Assembly (NCBI RefSeq): GCF_021440515.1
Contig: NZ_JAKCMV010000056.1
Coordinates: 1-61,449 of the forward strand
Length of the DNA stretch: 61,449 nt
From: Enterobacter asburiae
GTDB taxonomy: Bacteria; Pseudomonadota; Gammaproteobacteria; Enterobacterales; Enterobacteriaceae
Direction: 5' to 3'
The notes below the pieces were generated by a model. The model was not told the DNA's origin and searched no databases. It worked only from the letters and a program-made list of their open reading frames with translations. Below are positions 53,187 through 61,449 of the stretch, piece by piece. The first letter of the stretch is position 1. Every line of letters starts with the position of its first letter. The position numbers were made by a program, and so were the translations under genes.

Positions 53187-53507
53187 ATTCATACTCCCGA
53201 TGTTTTCATTTCTGATGACCCGAGAATAGCAACAGCCTGGTCATAAAAGAATCCGCTTAAAAATGATTCATCGACAGTCAATTCATTGTTGAGTTAGATT
53301 CAACAGTTCAGCCAAAACGTGCGTCCGTGCAACCTTTTTCTTATGTTTCAGCGCGTTTTAGCCGATTAAATTGCAAAATACTTATCTCTGACGAAGCCTT
53401 GCACCGCGCGGTTTCCAGCAAACATGCAGAACTGTGATCGGCTTCATATGGGATGTAACTGCGTTGTTAAAATATGTTCAAAACTGATGATAGCCAGGAG
53501 CCGTAAT
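53187..53507. promoter_or_regulatory. Divergent yahD/yahB control region with LysR-type operator
   Basis: 321 bp without a gene. At 53287-53305 lies TGTTGA-gttagat-TCAACA, a perfect interrupted inverted repeat with the T-N11-A core (TGA-N7-TCA), the expected site for the LysR regulator YahB controlling the yahDFG-permease-IJ operon and itself. Confidence 0.6.
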
Positions 53508-54437
53508 ATGAATTCCATCTTTACCGAAGAGAACCTTCTGGCCTTCACCACGGCGGCGCGTTTTAACAGCTTCAGCAAAGCCGCCGCCGAGCTTGGCGTG
53601 ACGACGTCGGCCATTAGCTACACCATCAAGCGCATGGAGACCGGGCTGGACGTGGTGCTGTTTGTACGTAACACCCGCAGCATCGAGCTGACCGAATCCG
53701 GCTTTTACTTTTACCGTAAGGCTACCGATCTGCTGAACGACTTTCACGCCATCAAGCGCGGGATCGATACGATTTCCCAGGGCATTGAGGCGCGGGTGCG
53801 AATCTGCATCAACCAGCTTCTCTATACTCCTCGCCATACCGCCCGGCTGTTGCAGGTGCTGAAAAAACAGTTTCCTACCTGCCAGATCACCGTCACCACC
53901 GAGGTGTATAACGGCGTGTGGGATTCGATTATTAACAATCAGGCCAATATCGCCATCGGCGCGCCGGATACGCTGCTCGACGGCGGCGGCATTGATTACA
54001 CCGAAATTGGCGCGATCCGCTGGGTGTTTGCGATTGCCCCGGCGCATCCGCTGGCCTTTGCCCCGGAGCCGATTGCCGAAAGCCAGCTGCGGCTTTACCC
54101 GAACATCATGGTGGAAGACACCGCGCACACCATCAACAAGAAGGTCGGCTGGCTGCTGCACGGGCAGGAGGCGATACGGGTGCCGGACTTTAACACCAAG
54201 TGCCAGTGTCAGATCCTCGGCGACGGGATAGGCTTTTTACCGGAATACATGGCGCGGGAGGCGGTAGAAGAGGGTTTGCTGGTGACGCGGCGGATCAATA
54301 ATCCGCGGCAGGATTCCCGCATGTTGCTGGCGACACAACATGCGGCGACCGGCCAGGTCACGCGCTGGATCAAACAGCAGTTTGCCCCACAGGGCGTGCT
54401 GACCGGGATCTACAGTGATTTACTCTGGCGGGCTTAG
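53508..54437 (+). CDS. yahB: LysR family regulator YahB
   Basis: A 309-aa LysR regulator nearly identical in type to E. coli YahB (MNSIFTEENLLAFTTAARF at the start; HTH about 18-45). The effector domain includes ICINQLLYTPRHTARLLQVL near 105 and PNIMVEDTAHTINKKVGWLL near 200, with CQCQ near 238. An upstream in-frame extension of 28 residues is ignored because ATG 53508 has a CAGGAGCC ribosome site. It is divergent from the yah operon and presumably senses its substrate. The stop overlaps the convergent yqaE stop by 4 bases. Confidence 0.93.
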   Translation: MNSIFTEENLLAFTTAARFNSFSKAAAELGVTTSAISYTIKRMETGLDVVLFVRNTRSIELTESGFYFYRKATDLLNDFHAIKRGIDTISQGIEARVRICINQLLYTPRHTARLLQVLKKQFPTCQITVTTEVYNGVWDSIINNQANIAIGAPDTLLDGGGIDYTEIGAIRWVFAIAPAHPLAFAPEPIAESQLRLYPNIMVEDTAHTINKKVGWLLHGQEAIRVPDFNTKCQCQILGDGIGFLPEYMAREAVEEGLLVTRRINNPRQDSRMLLATQHAATGQVTRWIKQQFAPQGVLTGIYSDLLWRA

Positions 54438-54592
54438 TTTTTGGATTGCACCCAAAAGGCGTGGATAAGACCGGGAATATAGCCCAGCAGCGTCAGAATA
54501 ATGTTGAGAATAAACGCCCAGCCAAAGCCCTTGCCGAGCAGCACGCCCAGCGGCGGCAGAATAATAGTGAAAACAATACGCCAAAAACCCAT
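54434..54592 (-). CDS. yqaE: YqaE/Pmp3 family membrane protein
   Basis: A 52-aa PMP3/UPF0057 protein with two transmembrane helices (IVFTIILPPLGVLLGKGFG and FILNIILTLLGYIPGLIHAF). It matches E. coli YqaE. Family members are small stress-induced membrane proteins that affect membrane potential and ion tolerance in other organisms. ATG 54592 is chosen (MGFWRIVF) with GAGGA upstream; the longer frame has no support. Confidence 0.92.
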   Translation of the reverse strand: MGFWRIVFTIILPPLGVLLGKGFGWAFILNIILTLLGYIPGLIHAFWVQSKN

Positions 54593-54811
54593 AAATCCTC
54601 CATGCAGGCTAACCAATTGAAAACAAATAAGACTACCTTTAAGCGTAGCGGGTTTATGACGGCTTGCCACGGCGCTCCCGCGCTTTTACCTGCCTTTACC
54701 CTTTTTACACTGGCTTAAGCGATCCCTACTGCGGGGTAGAAGGCGGGAAAGTCGTTGTCACCTGAACCGAACGTGGGCTAAGGTGAGAAGAGCTATCAAT
54801 GAGGAGGTACT

Positions 54812-54991
54812 ATGTTTTCTGTCGGTGAATATGTGCAACCGCGTCAGGGCGGCCCAAAACTGAAAGTGATCGAAGTGAACGGTGACAGCATTGTGGCAGT
54901 ACAGGCCAGCAATGAGCAGGGCGAGAAATATACGCTGAACGCGTCCGAGCTATCTGCTTATAAAGAAGACGGCGATTTCGGCGTCTGCTAA
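54812..54991 (+). CDS. DUF2158 (YodC-like) small protein
   Basis: A 59-aa protein, M-F-S-V-G-E-Y-V-Q-P-R-Q-G-G-P-K-L-K-V, of the DUF2158/YodC type, an SH3-like small barrel of unknown function found in many Enterobacteriaceae. A strong GAGGAGG ribosome site lies 5-6 bases before the ATG. It stands alone between yqaE and stpA, convergent with stpA, and is too short for a length-filtered ORF search. Confidence 0.8.
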   Translation: MFSVGEYVQPRQGGPKLKVIEVNGDSIVAVQASNEQGEKYTLNASELSAYKEDGDFGVC

Positions 54992-54998
54992 TAAGAAT

Positions 54999-55022
54999 TG
55001 CCGGGCGAAGGTTTGCCCGGCA
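54999..55022. terminator. Hairpin between convergent DUF2158 gene and stpA
   Basis: TGCCGGGC (54999-55006) / GCCCGGCA (55015-55022), 8-bp stem with 8-nt loop, 7 bp from both stop codons. In the minus direction it is followed by ATTCTTATT, so it most likely ends stpA and may serve both genes. Confidence 0.6.
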
Positions 55023-55028
55023 CTCCGA

Positions 55029-55433
55029 TTAAATCAGGAAATCTTCCAGAGATTTACCGTTAGCCAGCGCGTTGGCAATTGGCTTCGGCGTACGGCCCTG
55101 GCCGGTCCAGGTTTTTACTTCGCCGTTAACGTCGGTGAAGCGATATTTTGCTTCACGCGTTTTACGTTTTTTGGCCGGCTGGCCCGCGATTACCGCTTCT
55201 GAACCCAGCAGATCGGCCGGGGAAATACCATCCGCTTTCATCAGCTCGAGCAGCGCGTTAATTTTATCCTGCTGCTCTGCGCGTTGCTGCTCGAATTCTG
55301 CCATTTCGTTACGTTTTTCCTCAGTAACAATTTTGACTTTTTCCAGCATTTCTTCCAGAACATCAAGAGAGAATTCACGAGCCATTGCGCGAAGTGTACG
55401 GATATTATTAAGATTTTGTAACGACAAAGACAT
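55029..55433 (-). CDS. stpA: H-NS paralogue StpA
   Basis: A 134-aa nucleoid-associated protein of the H-NS family. The N-terminal oligomerisation helices (NIRTLRAMAREFSLDVLEEM) are followed by a basic linker and the C-terminal DNA-binding domain with KTWTGQGRTPKPIANAL, where QGR is the AT-hook-like minor groove motif. The StpA call rests on the locus (next to alaE/ygaC/nrd) and on wording closer to StpA than H-NS. It silences AT-rich acquired DNA and has RNA chaperone activity. Such DNA is present in this same window. Confidence 0.9.
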   Translation of the reverse strand: MSLSLQNLNNIRTLRAMAREFSLDVLEEMLEKVKIVTEEKRNEMAEFEQQRAEQQDKINALLELMKADGISPADLLGSEAVIAGQPAKKRKTREAKYRFTDVNGEVKTWTGQGRTPKPIANALANGKSLEDFLI

Positions 55434-56068
55434 AATAATTGAAAACCTTTTTGTGAAAAACGAAAATTCAAACCGTAGAGTAATTCATTTCCCCCGCAAT
55501 ATCCACCTACGGAAACTTAAAAGCATTATTGTAAACATTTTAAAATATCTATTTCTAATATCCGTTCAGTTTTCATGGATGCGTGTGATGTATTTCTCTT
55601 ACGGATATTGTCAGCGATAAAGATTCAGGGATTTATAGGTTATCTCGACGCGGAAATATAAATGCATATTTATGCATTAAAACAGAATGAAAATGAAATT
55701 TTCGCGACAGAGCTTTTCACTACCAATCTCGGCATTTAAGAATAATCATCACAAAACGGTGATTTTTTATCCACCCTAAAGAATGCCGTGCTAAATGGGG
55801 CCGTGAGCCATTATTCACATTAATGAAATCTGAGTTAACATCCTGATTCTGAATAGATTTACAACAGACGAGAGAGAAAATAGCGATGCGGTTAACAATT
55901 CGCCAAATTTAGAGAATTTTGTGGACAAAGTGCCAAAAAATAAAAATTTATCGCTAATTGAGAGTTTCAAAGCAGAGATATACGCTATACGCGTCAAATA
56001 TCACAACCTAAAGCACTAAACGCCGAGGGTTATGCGCCACTTTTATGATTTTCTCAAGGAGCCCAGAC
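55434..56068. other. Long AT-rich intergenic region between stpA and alaE
   Basis: 635 bp with no convincing coding frame on either strand. It is one of the most AT-rich stretches of the window, with many A/T runs, and lies between divergent stpA and alaE. It must carry both promoters and is a likely StpA/H-NS nucleation region. I see no clear operator palindrome, and no small RNA can be supported from sequence alone. Confidence 0.5.
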
Positions 56069-56518
56069 ATGTTCTCACCGCAGTCTCGCCTGCGCCACGC
56101 GGTAGCGGATACCTTCGCGATGGTTGTCTACTGTTCCGTGGTGAACATGCTGATCGAAATATTCCTCTCCGGAATGTCCTTTGAGCAATCGCTTTCTTCT
56201 CGTCTGGTGGCGATCCCGGTCAACATCCTTATTGCATGGCCGTACGGAATGTACCGCGATGCGGTGATGCGCTACGCACGCCGTATGAGCCCGACAGGCT
56301 GGATGAAAAACCTGGCAGACGTGCTGGCGTACGTCACGTTTCAGTCTCCGGTGTATGTGGCGATCCTGCTGACCGTCGGCGCGGACTGGCATCAAATTGC
56401 CGCTGCGGTAAGTTCAAATATCGTGGTGTCGATGCTGATGGGTGCGGTGTACGGCTATTTCCTCGACTATTGTCGCCGCCTGTTTAAGGTCAGCCAGTAC
56501 AGTCAGGCCAAAGCCTGA
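56069..56518 (+). CDS. alaE: L-alanine exporter AlaE
   Basis: A 149-aa inner membrane protein with four helices, matching E. coli AlaE (YgaW), the L-alanine exporter. Recognisable are [20 protein letters not shown] at the start, [19 protein letters not shown] near 50 and [20 protein letters not shown] near 120. ATG 56069 has an AAGGAG Shine-Dalgarno; an 8-codon upstream extension is unlikely. Expression in E. coli responds to alanine through Lrp; no site is assigned here. Confidence 0.95.
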   Translation: MFSPQSRLRHAVADTFAMVVYCSVVNMLIEIFLSGMSFEQSLSSRLVAIPVNILIAWPYGMYRDAVMRYARRMSPTGWMKNLADVLAYVTFQSPVYVAILLTVGADWHQIAAAVSSNIVVSMLMGAVYGYFLDYCRRLFKVSQYSQAKA

Positions 56519-56524
56519 AGTATC

Positions 56525-56547
56525 GCGACTGGCGCACTGCCAGTCGC
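56525..56547. terminator. Hairpin between convergent alaE and ygaC
   Basis: A perfect 9-bp stem GCGACTGGC (56525-56533) / GCCAGTCGC (56539-56547) with a 5-nt loop, exactly between the two stop codons. Only a short TTT follows on the plus strand, so termination strength is uncertain. Confidence 0.6.
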
Positions 56548-56551
56548 CCGT

Positions 56552-56896
56552 TTACTGCTGATCGCCAAACAATCCAGTCAGAAAACGCTCAAGCGCCATG
56601 CGTGAGCTAAAACCGTGCGGAATACCATAATGTTGATGCGATTCACCGCCTAAATAGAGGGGGAATTGCTGGTAATGATCGCAGGTTTTAATATCCGAGG
56701 CAGGCTCAGCAAATGACTGGCTTCTGTCTTTCAGCGTCGGGTGAATAATGAGAGCAGTGCGCCCCATTCTCGCTTCACGGTTGACGTAAACATAATTCTC
56801 GCCGCGGCGATATCCATAGGCTTTTGTGGTCACAGCATCCATGGTAAATCCCGCTTTCTCAAGAACGCGTGCCACCTCATCGGGTCGTAAATACAT
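56552..56896 (-). CDS. ygaC: DUF2002 protein YgaC
   Basis: A 114-aa soluble protein matching E. coli YgaC (DUF2002; [17 protein letters not shown] at the start, [20 protein letters not shown] in the middle). Function unknown; in E. coli it is reported as Fur-regulated. It is convergent with alaE and divergent from ygaM. The upstream 160 bp hold no clear Fur box that I can defend. Confidence 0.92.
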   Translation of the reverse strand: MYLRPDEVARVLEKAGFTMDAVTTKAYGYRRGENYVYVNREARMGRTALIIHPTLKDRSQSFAEPASDIKTCDHYQQFPLYLGGESHQHYGIPHGFSSRMALERFLTGLFGDQQ

Positions 56897-57056
56897 ATTT
56901 AATCCTCGTTATCTTTTCCTGCCCGGCAACCTTACAGTATTCAGCATTAGCAGTGCTTTCAGAATATTCCATAAACCGCCTGATAAGACGTGACTGGCTT
57001 CAGATAATAAAATCCTGGGCTAAACTTAACGGGAACGCAAAATTATGGAGGATCGT

Positions 57057-57383
57057 ATGTTTAACAGACCGAACCGAAACGATATTAATGACGACGCTCA
57101 GGATATCCGTAACGATGTCAGCCAATTAGCCGATACGCTGGAAGAAGTGCTGAAATCCTGGGGCTCTGATGCAAAGGACGACGCGGATGCCGCCAAACGT
57201 AAGGCTCAGTCTCTGCTGCGTGAAACCCGTGCCAGAATGAACGGCCGCTCGCGCACCACGCAGGCTGCCTGCGATATGGCAAGCTGCGCAACGACCTTCG
57301 TGCGTGAAAGACCGCTCTGCACGCTGGGAACGGTAGCGGCCGTCGGCATTTTCGTTGGCGCCCTGCTGAGCTTACGTAAGTAA
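57057..57383 (+). CDS. ygaM: DUF883 membrane-anchored protein YgaM
   Basis: A 108-aa DUF883 (ElaB/YgaM/YqjD) protein: an amphipathic, Ala/Arg/Asp-rich helical N-terminus (DVSQLADTLEEVLKSWGSDA) and one C-terminal transmembrane helix (TLGTVAAVGIFVGALLSLRK). ElaB and YqjD associate with ribosomes at the inner membrane in stationary phase; YgaM is the third paralogue. ATG 57057 (MFNRPNRN) has GGAGG 5 bases upstream. A terminator follows. Confidence 0.93.
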   Translation: MFNRPNRNDINDDAQDIRNDVSQLADTLEEVLKSWGSDAKDDADAAKRKAQSLLRETRARMNGRSRTTQAACDMASCATTFVRERPLCTLGTVAAVGIFVGALLSLRK

Positions 57384-57402
57384 TTCCTGCATTCGTCGCC
57401 TG

Positions 57403-57436
57403 AACCCCGATCGCCTCCCCGGCATCGGGGTTTTTA
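57403..57436 (+). terminator. Intrinsic terminator of ygaM
   Basis: Stem AACCCCGAT (57403-57411) / ATCGGGGTT (57424-57432) followed by TTTTATT. It separates ygaM from the nrd operon. Confidence 0.88.
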
Positions 57437-57517
57437 TTGGCCAAAAAACCTGAAAAGCCCGCACGGCCTGCCCTGCCCCGGTCTGTTCATCATCATGGCG
57501 ACATTAATCTGAATTTC

Positions 57518-57563
57518 CCATATCTTGTATGGTTGAAACTAATCTCAACTACATCTAGTATTC
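57518..57563. promoter_or_regulatory. Pair of NrdR-like boxes upstream of nrdHIEF
   Basis: CCATATCTTGTATGG (57518-57532) and CTACATCTAGTATTC (57549-57563) agree at 10 of 15 positions and start 31 bp apart. Tandem boxes about three helical turns apart are the hallmark of NrdR regulation of ribonucleotide reductase operons. Confidence 0.6.
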
Positions 57564-57635
57564 CCTTAAGCAAGAGACACACAACCTGACGCGTAACTTC
57601 GCGCCGTTTTCTCATTCTAAATGGAAATACGAATC

Positions 57636-57875
57636 ATGAGCATTATTATTTACACTCGTAACGATTGTGTTCAGTGCCACGCCACCAAACGCGCCATGGA
57701 GAGCCGCGGCGTCGCGTTTGAAATGGTCAACATCGACCTCGCCCCGGACGCCGCCGATATCCTGCGCGAGCAGGGCTTCCGTCAGCTTCCGGTGGTTATC
57801 GCCGGGGAAACGAGCTGGTCTGGCTTTCGTCCGGACATGATCAACCGCATTGCCGCGCTGGCCGCCAGTGCATGA
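57636..57875 (+). CDS. nrdH: Glutaredoxin-like NrdH
   Basis: A 79-aa glutaredoxin-like redoxin with thioredoxin-like specificity that reduces NrdE during dNTP synthesis. The redox motif CVQC is at residues 11-14 ([16 protein letters not shown]), and the C-terminal WSGFRPDMI motif is specific to NrdH. ATG 57636 (MSIIIYTRN) fits the family better than 57621. First gene of nrdHIEF; its stop overlaps the nrdI start (ATGA). Confidence 0.96.
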   Translation: MSIIIYTRNDCVQCHATKRAMESRGVAFEMVNIDLAPDAADILREQGFRQLPVVIAGETSWSGFRPDMINRIAALAASA

Positions 57876-58282
57876 GCGGCCTTGTCTACTTCTCCAGCAG
57901 CTCGGAAAACACGCTCCGCTTTATCGAGCGCGTCGGGCTGCCTGCGATCCGCATTCCGCTTAACGAGCGGGAGCGCATTCAGGTAGACGAACCATACATT
58001 CTGGTGGTGCCGAGCTATGGCGGCGGCGGAACGGCGGGCGCGGTGCCCCGCCAGGTTATCCGCTTTCTGAACGATCCGCAGAACCGGCAGCTTATTCGCG
58101 GCGTGATCGCCGCAGGCAATCGTAATTTCGGCGACGCCTTTGGCCGCGCCGGGGATGTTATCTCTCAAAAATGCGGCGTGCCGTATCTCTATCGCTTTGA
58201 GCTGATGGGGACACAGCAGGACGTCGAGAACGTGCGTAAAGGAGTGAACGAATTTTGGCAACGACAACCGCAGAACGGGTAA
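57872..58282 (+). CDS. nrdI: Flavodoxin-like NrdI
   Basis: A 136-aa flavodoxin-like protein that supplies the oxidant needed to assemble the Mn2-tyrosyl radical cofactor of NrdF. FMN phosphate-loop [16 protein letters not shown] at about 8-23, and isoalloxazine-contacting loops [12 protein letters not shown] near 50 and [12 protein letters not shown] near 85. Starts inside nrdH and overlaps nrdE by 28 bases. Confidence 0.95.
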   Translation: MSGLVYFSSSSENTLRFIERVGLPAIRIPLNERERIQVDEPYILVVPSYGGGGTAGAVPRQVIRFLNDPQNRQLIRGVIAAGNRNFGDAFGRAGDVISQKCGVPYLYRFELMGTQQDVENVRKGVNEFWQRQPQNG

Positions 58283-60399
58283 TGCAGGCCGCGCCCGACT
58301 ATCACGCGTTAAACGCGATGCTCAATTTGTACGATCGCGACGGGCATATTCAGTTTGATAAAGACAGCGAGGCGGTAGACGCCTTTTTTAACGCCCACGT
58401 TCGCCCTAACAGCGTGACCTTTGCCACCCAGGACGCGCGTCTGGATTATCTGGTGAGCGAAGGCTATTACGAAGCGCAGGTGCTGAACCGCTACGATCGC
58501 CCCTTCGTGGTGACGCTGTTCGAGCGCGCCCACGCCAGCGGTTTTCGTTTCAAGACCTTCCTCGGCGCATGGAAGTTTTACACCAGCTACACCCTGAAAA
58601 CCTTCGACGGCAAACGCTATCTGGAAAGCTTTGAAGATCGCGCGGTGATGGTGGCGCTGACCCTCGCGCAGGGCGACAACGCGCTGGCTGAACGGCTGAC
58701 CGACGAGATCCTCTCCGGTCGCTTCCAGCCCGCCACGCCGACCTTCCTCAACTGCGGTAAAGCCCAGCGCGGCGAGCTGGTATCTTGTTTTCTGCTGCGT
58801 ATCGAAGACAACATGGAGTCGATTGGCCGGGCGGTGAACTCCGCGTTGCAGCTCTCAAAGCGCGGCGGCGGCGTGGCGTTTTTGCTCTCGAACCTGCGTG
58901 AAGCGGGCGCGCCTATCAAGCGGATTGAGAACCAGTCTTCGGGCGTGATCCCGGTCATGAAGATGCTGGAAGATGCGTTTTCCTATGCCAACCAGCTGGG
59001 GGCGCGTCAGGGGGCCGGAGCGGTCTATCTGCACGCCCATCACCCGGACATTCTGCGTTTCCTCGATACCAAACGGGAAAACGCCGACGAGAAAATCCGC
59101 ATCAAAACCCTTTCGCTGGGGGTCGTTATCCCTGACGTGACCTTCAGGCTCGCCAAAGAGAACGCGCAGATGGCGCTCTTCTCTCCCTACGACGTGGAGC
59201 GGATCTACGGCAAAGCCTTCGGCGATATCGCCATCAGCGAACATTACGAGGCGCTGGTGGCCGACGAACGTATTCGCAAGAAGTACATTAGCGCCCGCGA
59301 CTTTTTCCAGACGCTTGCCGAGATCCAGTTTGAGTCCGGCTATCCGTACATCATGTACGAGGACACGGTAAACCGCGCGAACCCGATTGCCGGGCGCATC
59401 AACATGAGCAACCTGTGCTCGGAGATTTTGCAGGTTAACGCCGCCTCCACCTATGACGAAAACCTGGACTACGCGGACGTCGGCAAGGATATCTCCTGCA
59501 ACCTCGGCTCGCTGAACATCGCCCATACCATGGATTCGCCGGACTTCGGGCGCACGGTGGAGACCGCCATTCGCGGCCTGACGGCGGTGTCGGACATGAG
59601 CCACATCCGCAGCGTGCCGTCCGTCGCCGCGGGCAACGCCGCCTCGCACGCCATCGGGCTTGGGCAGATGAACCTGCACGGCTATCTGGCGCGTGAGGGC
59701 ATTGCCTACGGCAGCCCGGAGGGGCTGGACTTCACCAACCTCTATTTCTACACCATCACCTGGCACGCCCTGCACACCTCGATGATGCTGGCGCGGGAGC
59801 GCAACCAGCGTTTTGCGGGCTTTGAGCAGTCGCGCTACGCCAGCGGCGAGTATTTTACCCCGTATCTGGAAGGCGACTGGCAGCCGAAAACGGCGCGCGT
59901 GCGTGAACTGTTTGACCGTGCCGGTATTACGCTGCCCACCCGCGAGATGTGGCGGCAGCTGCGCGACGACGTGATGCGCCACGGCATCTACAACCAGAAT
60001 TTGCAGGCGGTGCCGCCGACCGGTTCGATCTCCTACATCAACCACGCCACGTCGAGCATTCATCCGATTGTGTCGAAAATCGAGATCCGCAAAGAGGGCA
60101 AAACCGGGCGCGTTTATTACCCTGCCCCGTTTATGACCAACGATAATCTGGCGCTGTATCAGGATGCCTACGAAATCGGCCCGGAGAAGATCATCGATAC
60201 CTACGCCGAGGCGACGAAGCATGTGGATCAGGGGCTGTCGCTGACGCTGTTCTTCCCGGACACCGCCACCACGCGCGACATCAACAAGGCGCAAATTTAC
60301 GCCTGGAAGAAAGGCATCAAAACGCTGTACTACATTCGCCTGCGCCAGCTTGCGCTGGAAGGCACCGAAATCGAAGGCTGCGTGTCCTGCGCGCTGTAA
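58255..60399 (+). CDS. nrdE: Class Ib ribonucleoside-diphosphate reductase alpha subunit
   Basis: The catalytic subunit (714 aa) reducing ribonucleoside diphosphates. Key parts are [16 protein letters not shown] near 163 (one of the redox cysteines), the N-x-C-x-E active site in MSNLCSEIL near 385, and the redox-active C-terminal EGCVSCAL. No ATP-cone activity domain is present, as usual for class Ib. The start codon is TTG at 58255 within nrdI, with AAAGGAG about 10 bases upstream; this gives MATTTAERV, as in E. coli, where TTG is also used. Confidence 0.97.
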   Translation: MATTTAERVMQAAPDYHALNAMLNLYDRDGHIQFDKDSEAVDAFFNAHVRPNSVTFATQDARLDYLVSEGYYEAQVLNRYDRPFVVTLFERAHASGFRFKTFLGAWKFYTSYTLKTFDGKRYLESFEDRAVMVALTLAQGDNALAERLTDEILSGRFQPATPTFLNCGKAQRGELVSCFLLRIEDNMESIGRAVNSALQLSKRGGGVAFLLSNLREAGAPIKRIENQSSGVIPVMKMLEDAFSYANQLGARQGAGAVYLHAHHPDILRFLDTKRENADEKIRIKTLSLGVVIPDVTFRLAKENAQMALFSPYDVERIYGKAFGDIAISEHYEALVADERIRKKYISARDFFQTLAEIQFESGYPYIMYEDTVNRANPIAGRINMSNLCSEILQVNAASTYDENLDYADVGKDISCNLGSLNIAHTMDSPDFGRTVETAIRGLTAVSDMSHIRSVPSVAAGNAASHAIGLGQMNLHGYLAREGIAYGSPEGLDFTNLYFYTITWHALHTSMMLARERNQRFAGFEQSRYASGEYFTPYLEGDWQPKTARVRELFDRAGITLPTREMWRQLRDDVMRHGIYNQNLQAVPPTGSISYINHATSSIHPIVSKIEIRKEGKTGRVYYPAPFMTNDNLALYQDAYEIGPEKIIDTYAEATKHVDQGLSLTLFFPDTATTRDINKAQIYAWKKGIKTLYYIRLRQLALEGTEIEGCVSCAL

Positions 60400-61368
<969 letters not shown>

Positions 61369-61449
61369 AAGCAGCCTTTCCGGTATTCCTTATTCAAAAG
61401 CGATGTAAATACTTCCTTTAAATAAGAGACTTACAGCGACACCCTGGTC
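61369..61449. other. Start of intergenic region after nrdF
   Basis: 81 bp to the window end. No gene or terminator is visible. In E. coli the osmoregulated proVWX operon follows nrdF, so this may be its upstream control region, but proV itself is not in the window. Confidence 0.3.

Overview
The window is chromosomal DNA of a member of the Enterobacteriaceae, most like Enterobacter or a close relative. Core genes are near-identical in type to E. coli (rnfH-ratA, smpB, a 363-nt ssrA, yqaE, stpA, alaE, ygaC, ygaM, nrdHIEF). REP-type palindromes lie between genes and the coding DNA is GC-rich. The two ends are conserved landmarks: ratA/smpB/ssrA on the left and stpA to nrdF on the right. In E. 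coli these also lie on either side of a variable region next to tmRNA, so most of this window is accessory DNA placed between them.

Layout. 1-1.9 kb: rnfH/ratA (minus), smpB and tmRNA. 1.9-6.4 kb: an SDR/LysR divergent pair, an orphan two-domain fimbrial adhesin broken by an in-frame TGA, and small unknown genes including a periplasmic protein with 11-residue repeats. 6.9-21.9 kb: a BapA-type giant adhesin (3376 aa, about 23 Ig-like domains) with its own type I secretion system (TolC-like, ABC, HlyD-like). 22.2-24.2 kb: AT-richer cargo, namely a HigBA-type toxin-antitoxin pair whose toxin is frameshifted, and an orphan Hcp operon with two unknown upstream genes; hcp also carries a frameshift. 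24.4-31.7 kb: a PLP aminotransferase, yciG-yciF-yciE followed directly by cioAB (bd-type oxidase), ydeJ, a DUF421 gene, an unknown membrane-anchored protein and ydeI.

31.9-43.0 kb: a two-partner secretion locus with an unusual composition: TpsB transporter, a HlyC-type lysine acyltransferase, a 2643-aa hemagglutinin/CdiA-like exoprotein, a lipoprotein and an Ail/OmpX-type outer membrane protein. Each gene overlaps or nearly touches the next. 43.1-45.5 kb: LysR/SDR divergent pair and a methyltransferase. 45.6-54.4 kb: the yahB-D-F-G-(permease)-I-J cluster. It looks like a catabolic module: uptake of a purine/pyrimidine-like compound, an amidohydrolase, an FdrA/YlbE-type carbamoyl-transferring pair and a carbamate kinase that would make ATP. 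The yahE subunit found in E. coli is missing, and a permease whose 3' end runs through an intergenic repeat sits in the middle. 54.4-61.4 kb: yqaE, a DUF2158 gene, stpA, alaE, ygaC, ygaM and the class Ib ribonucleotide reductase operon nrdHIEF with a pair of NrdR-like boxes.

Surface and contact functions dominate: two large secreted proteins with different export routes, an Hcp module, an adhesin relic and an Ail-like protein. Three genes are broken (adhesin, higB, hcp). Two of the three lesions are single-base indels at short homopolymers, so consensus errors must be excluded before calling them decay. No integrase, transposase, tRNA or CRISPR array was seen.
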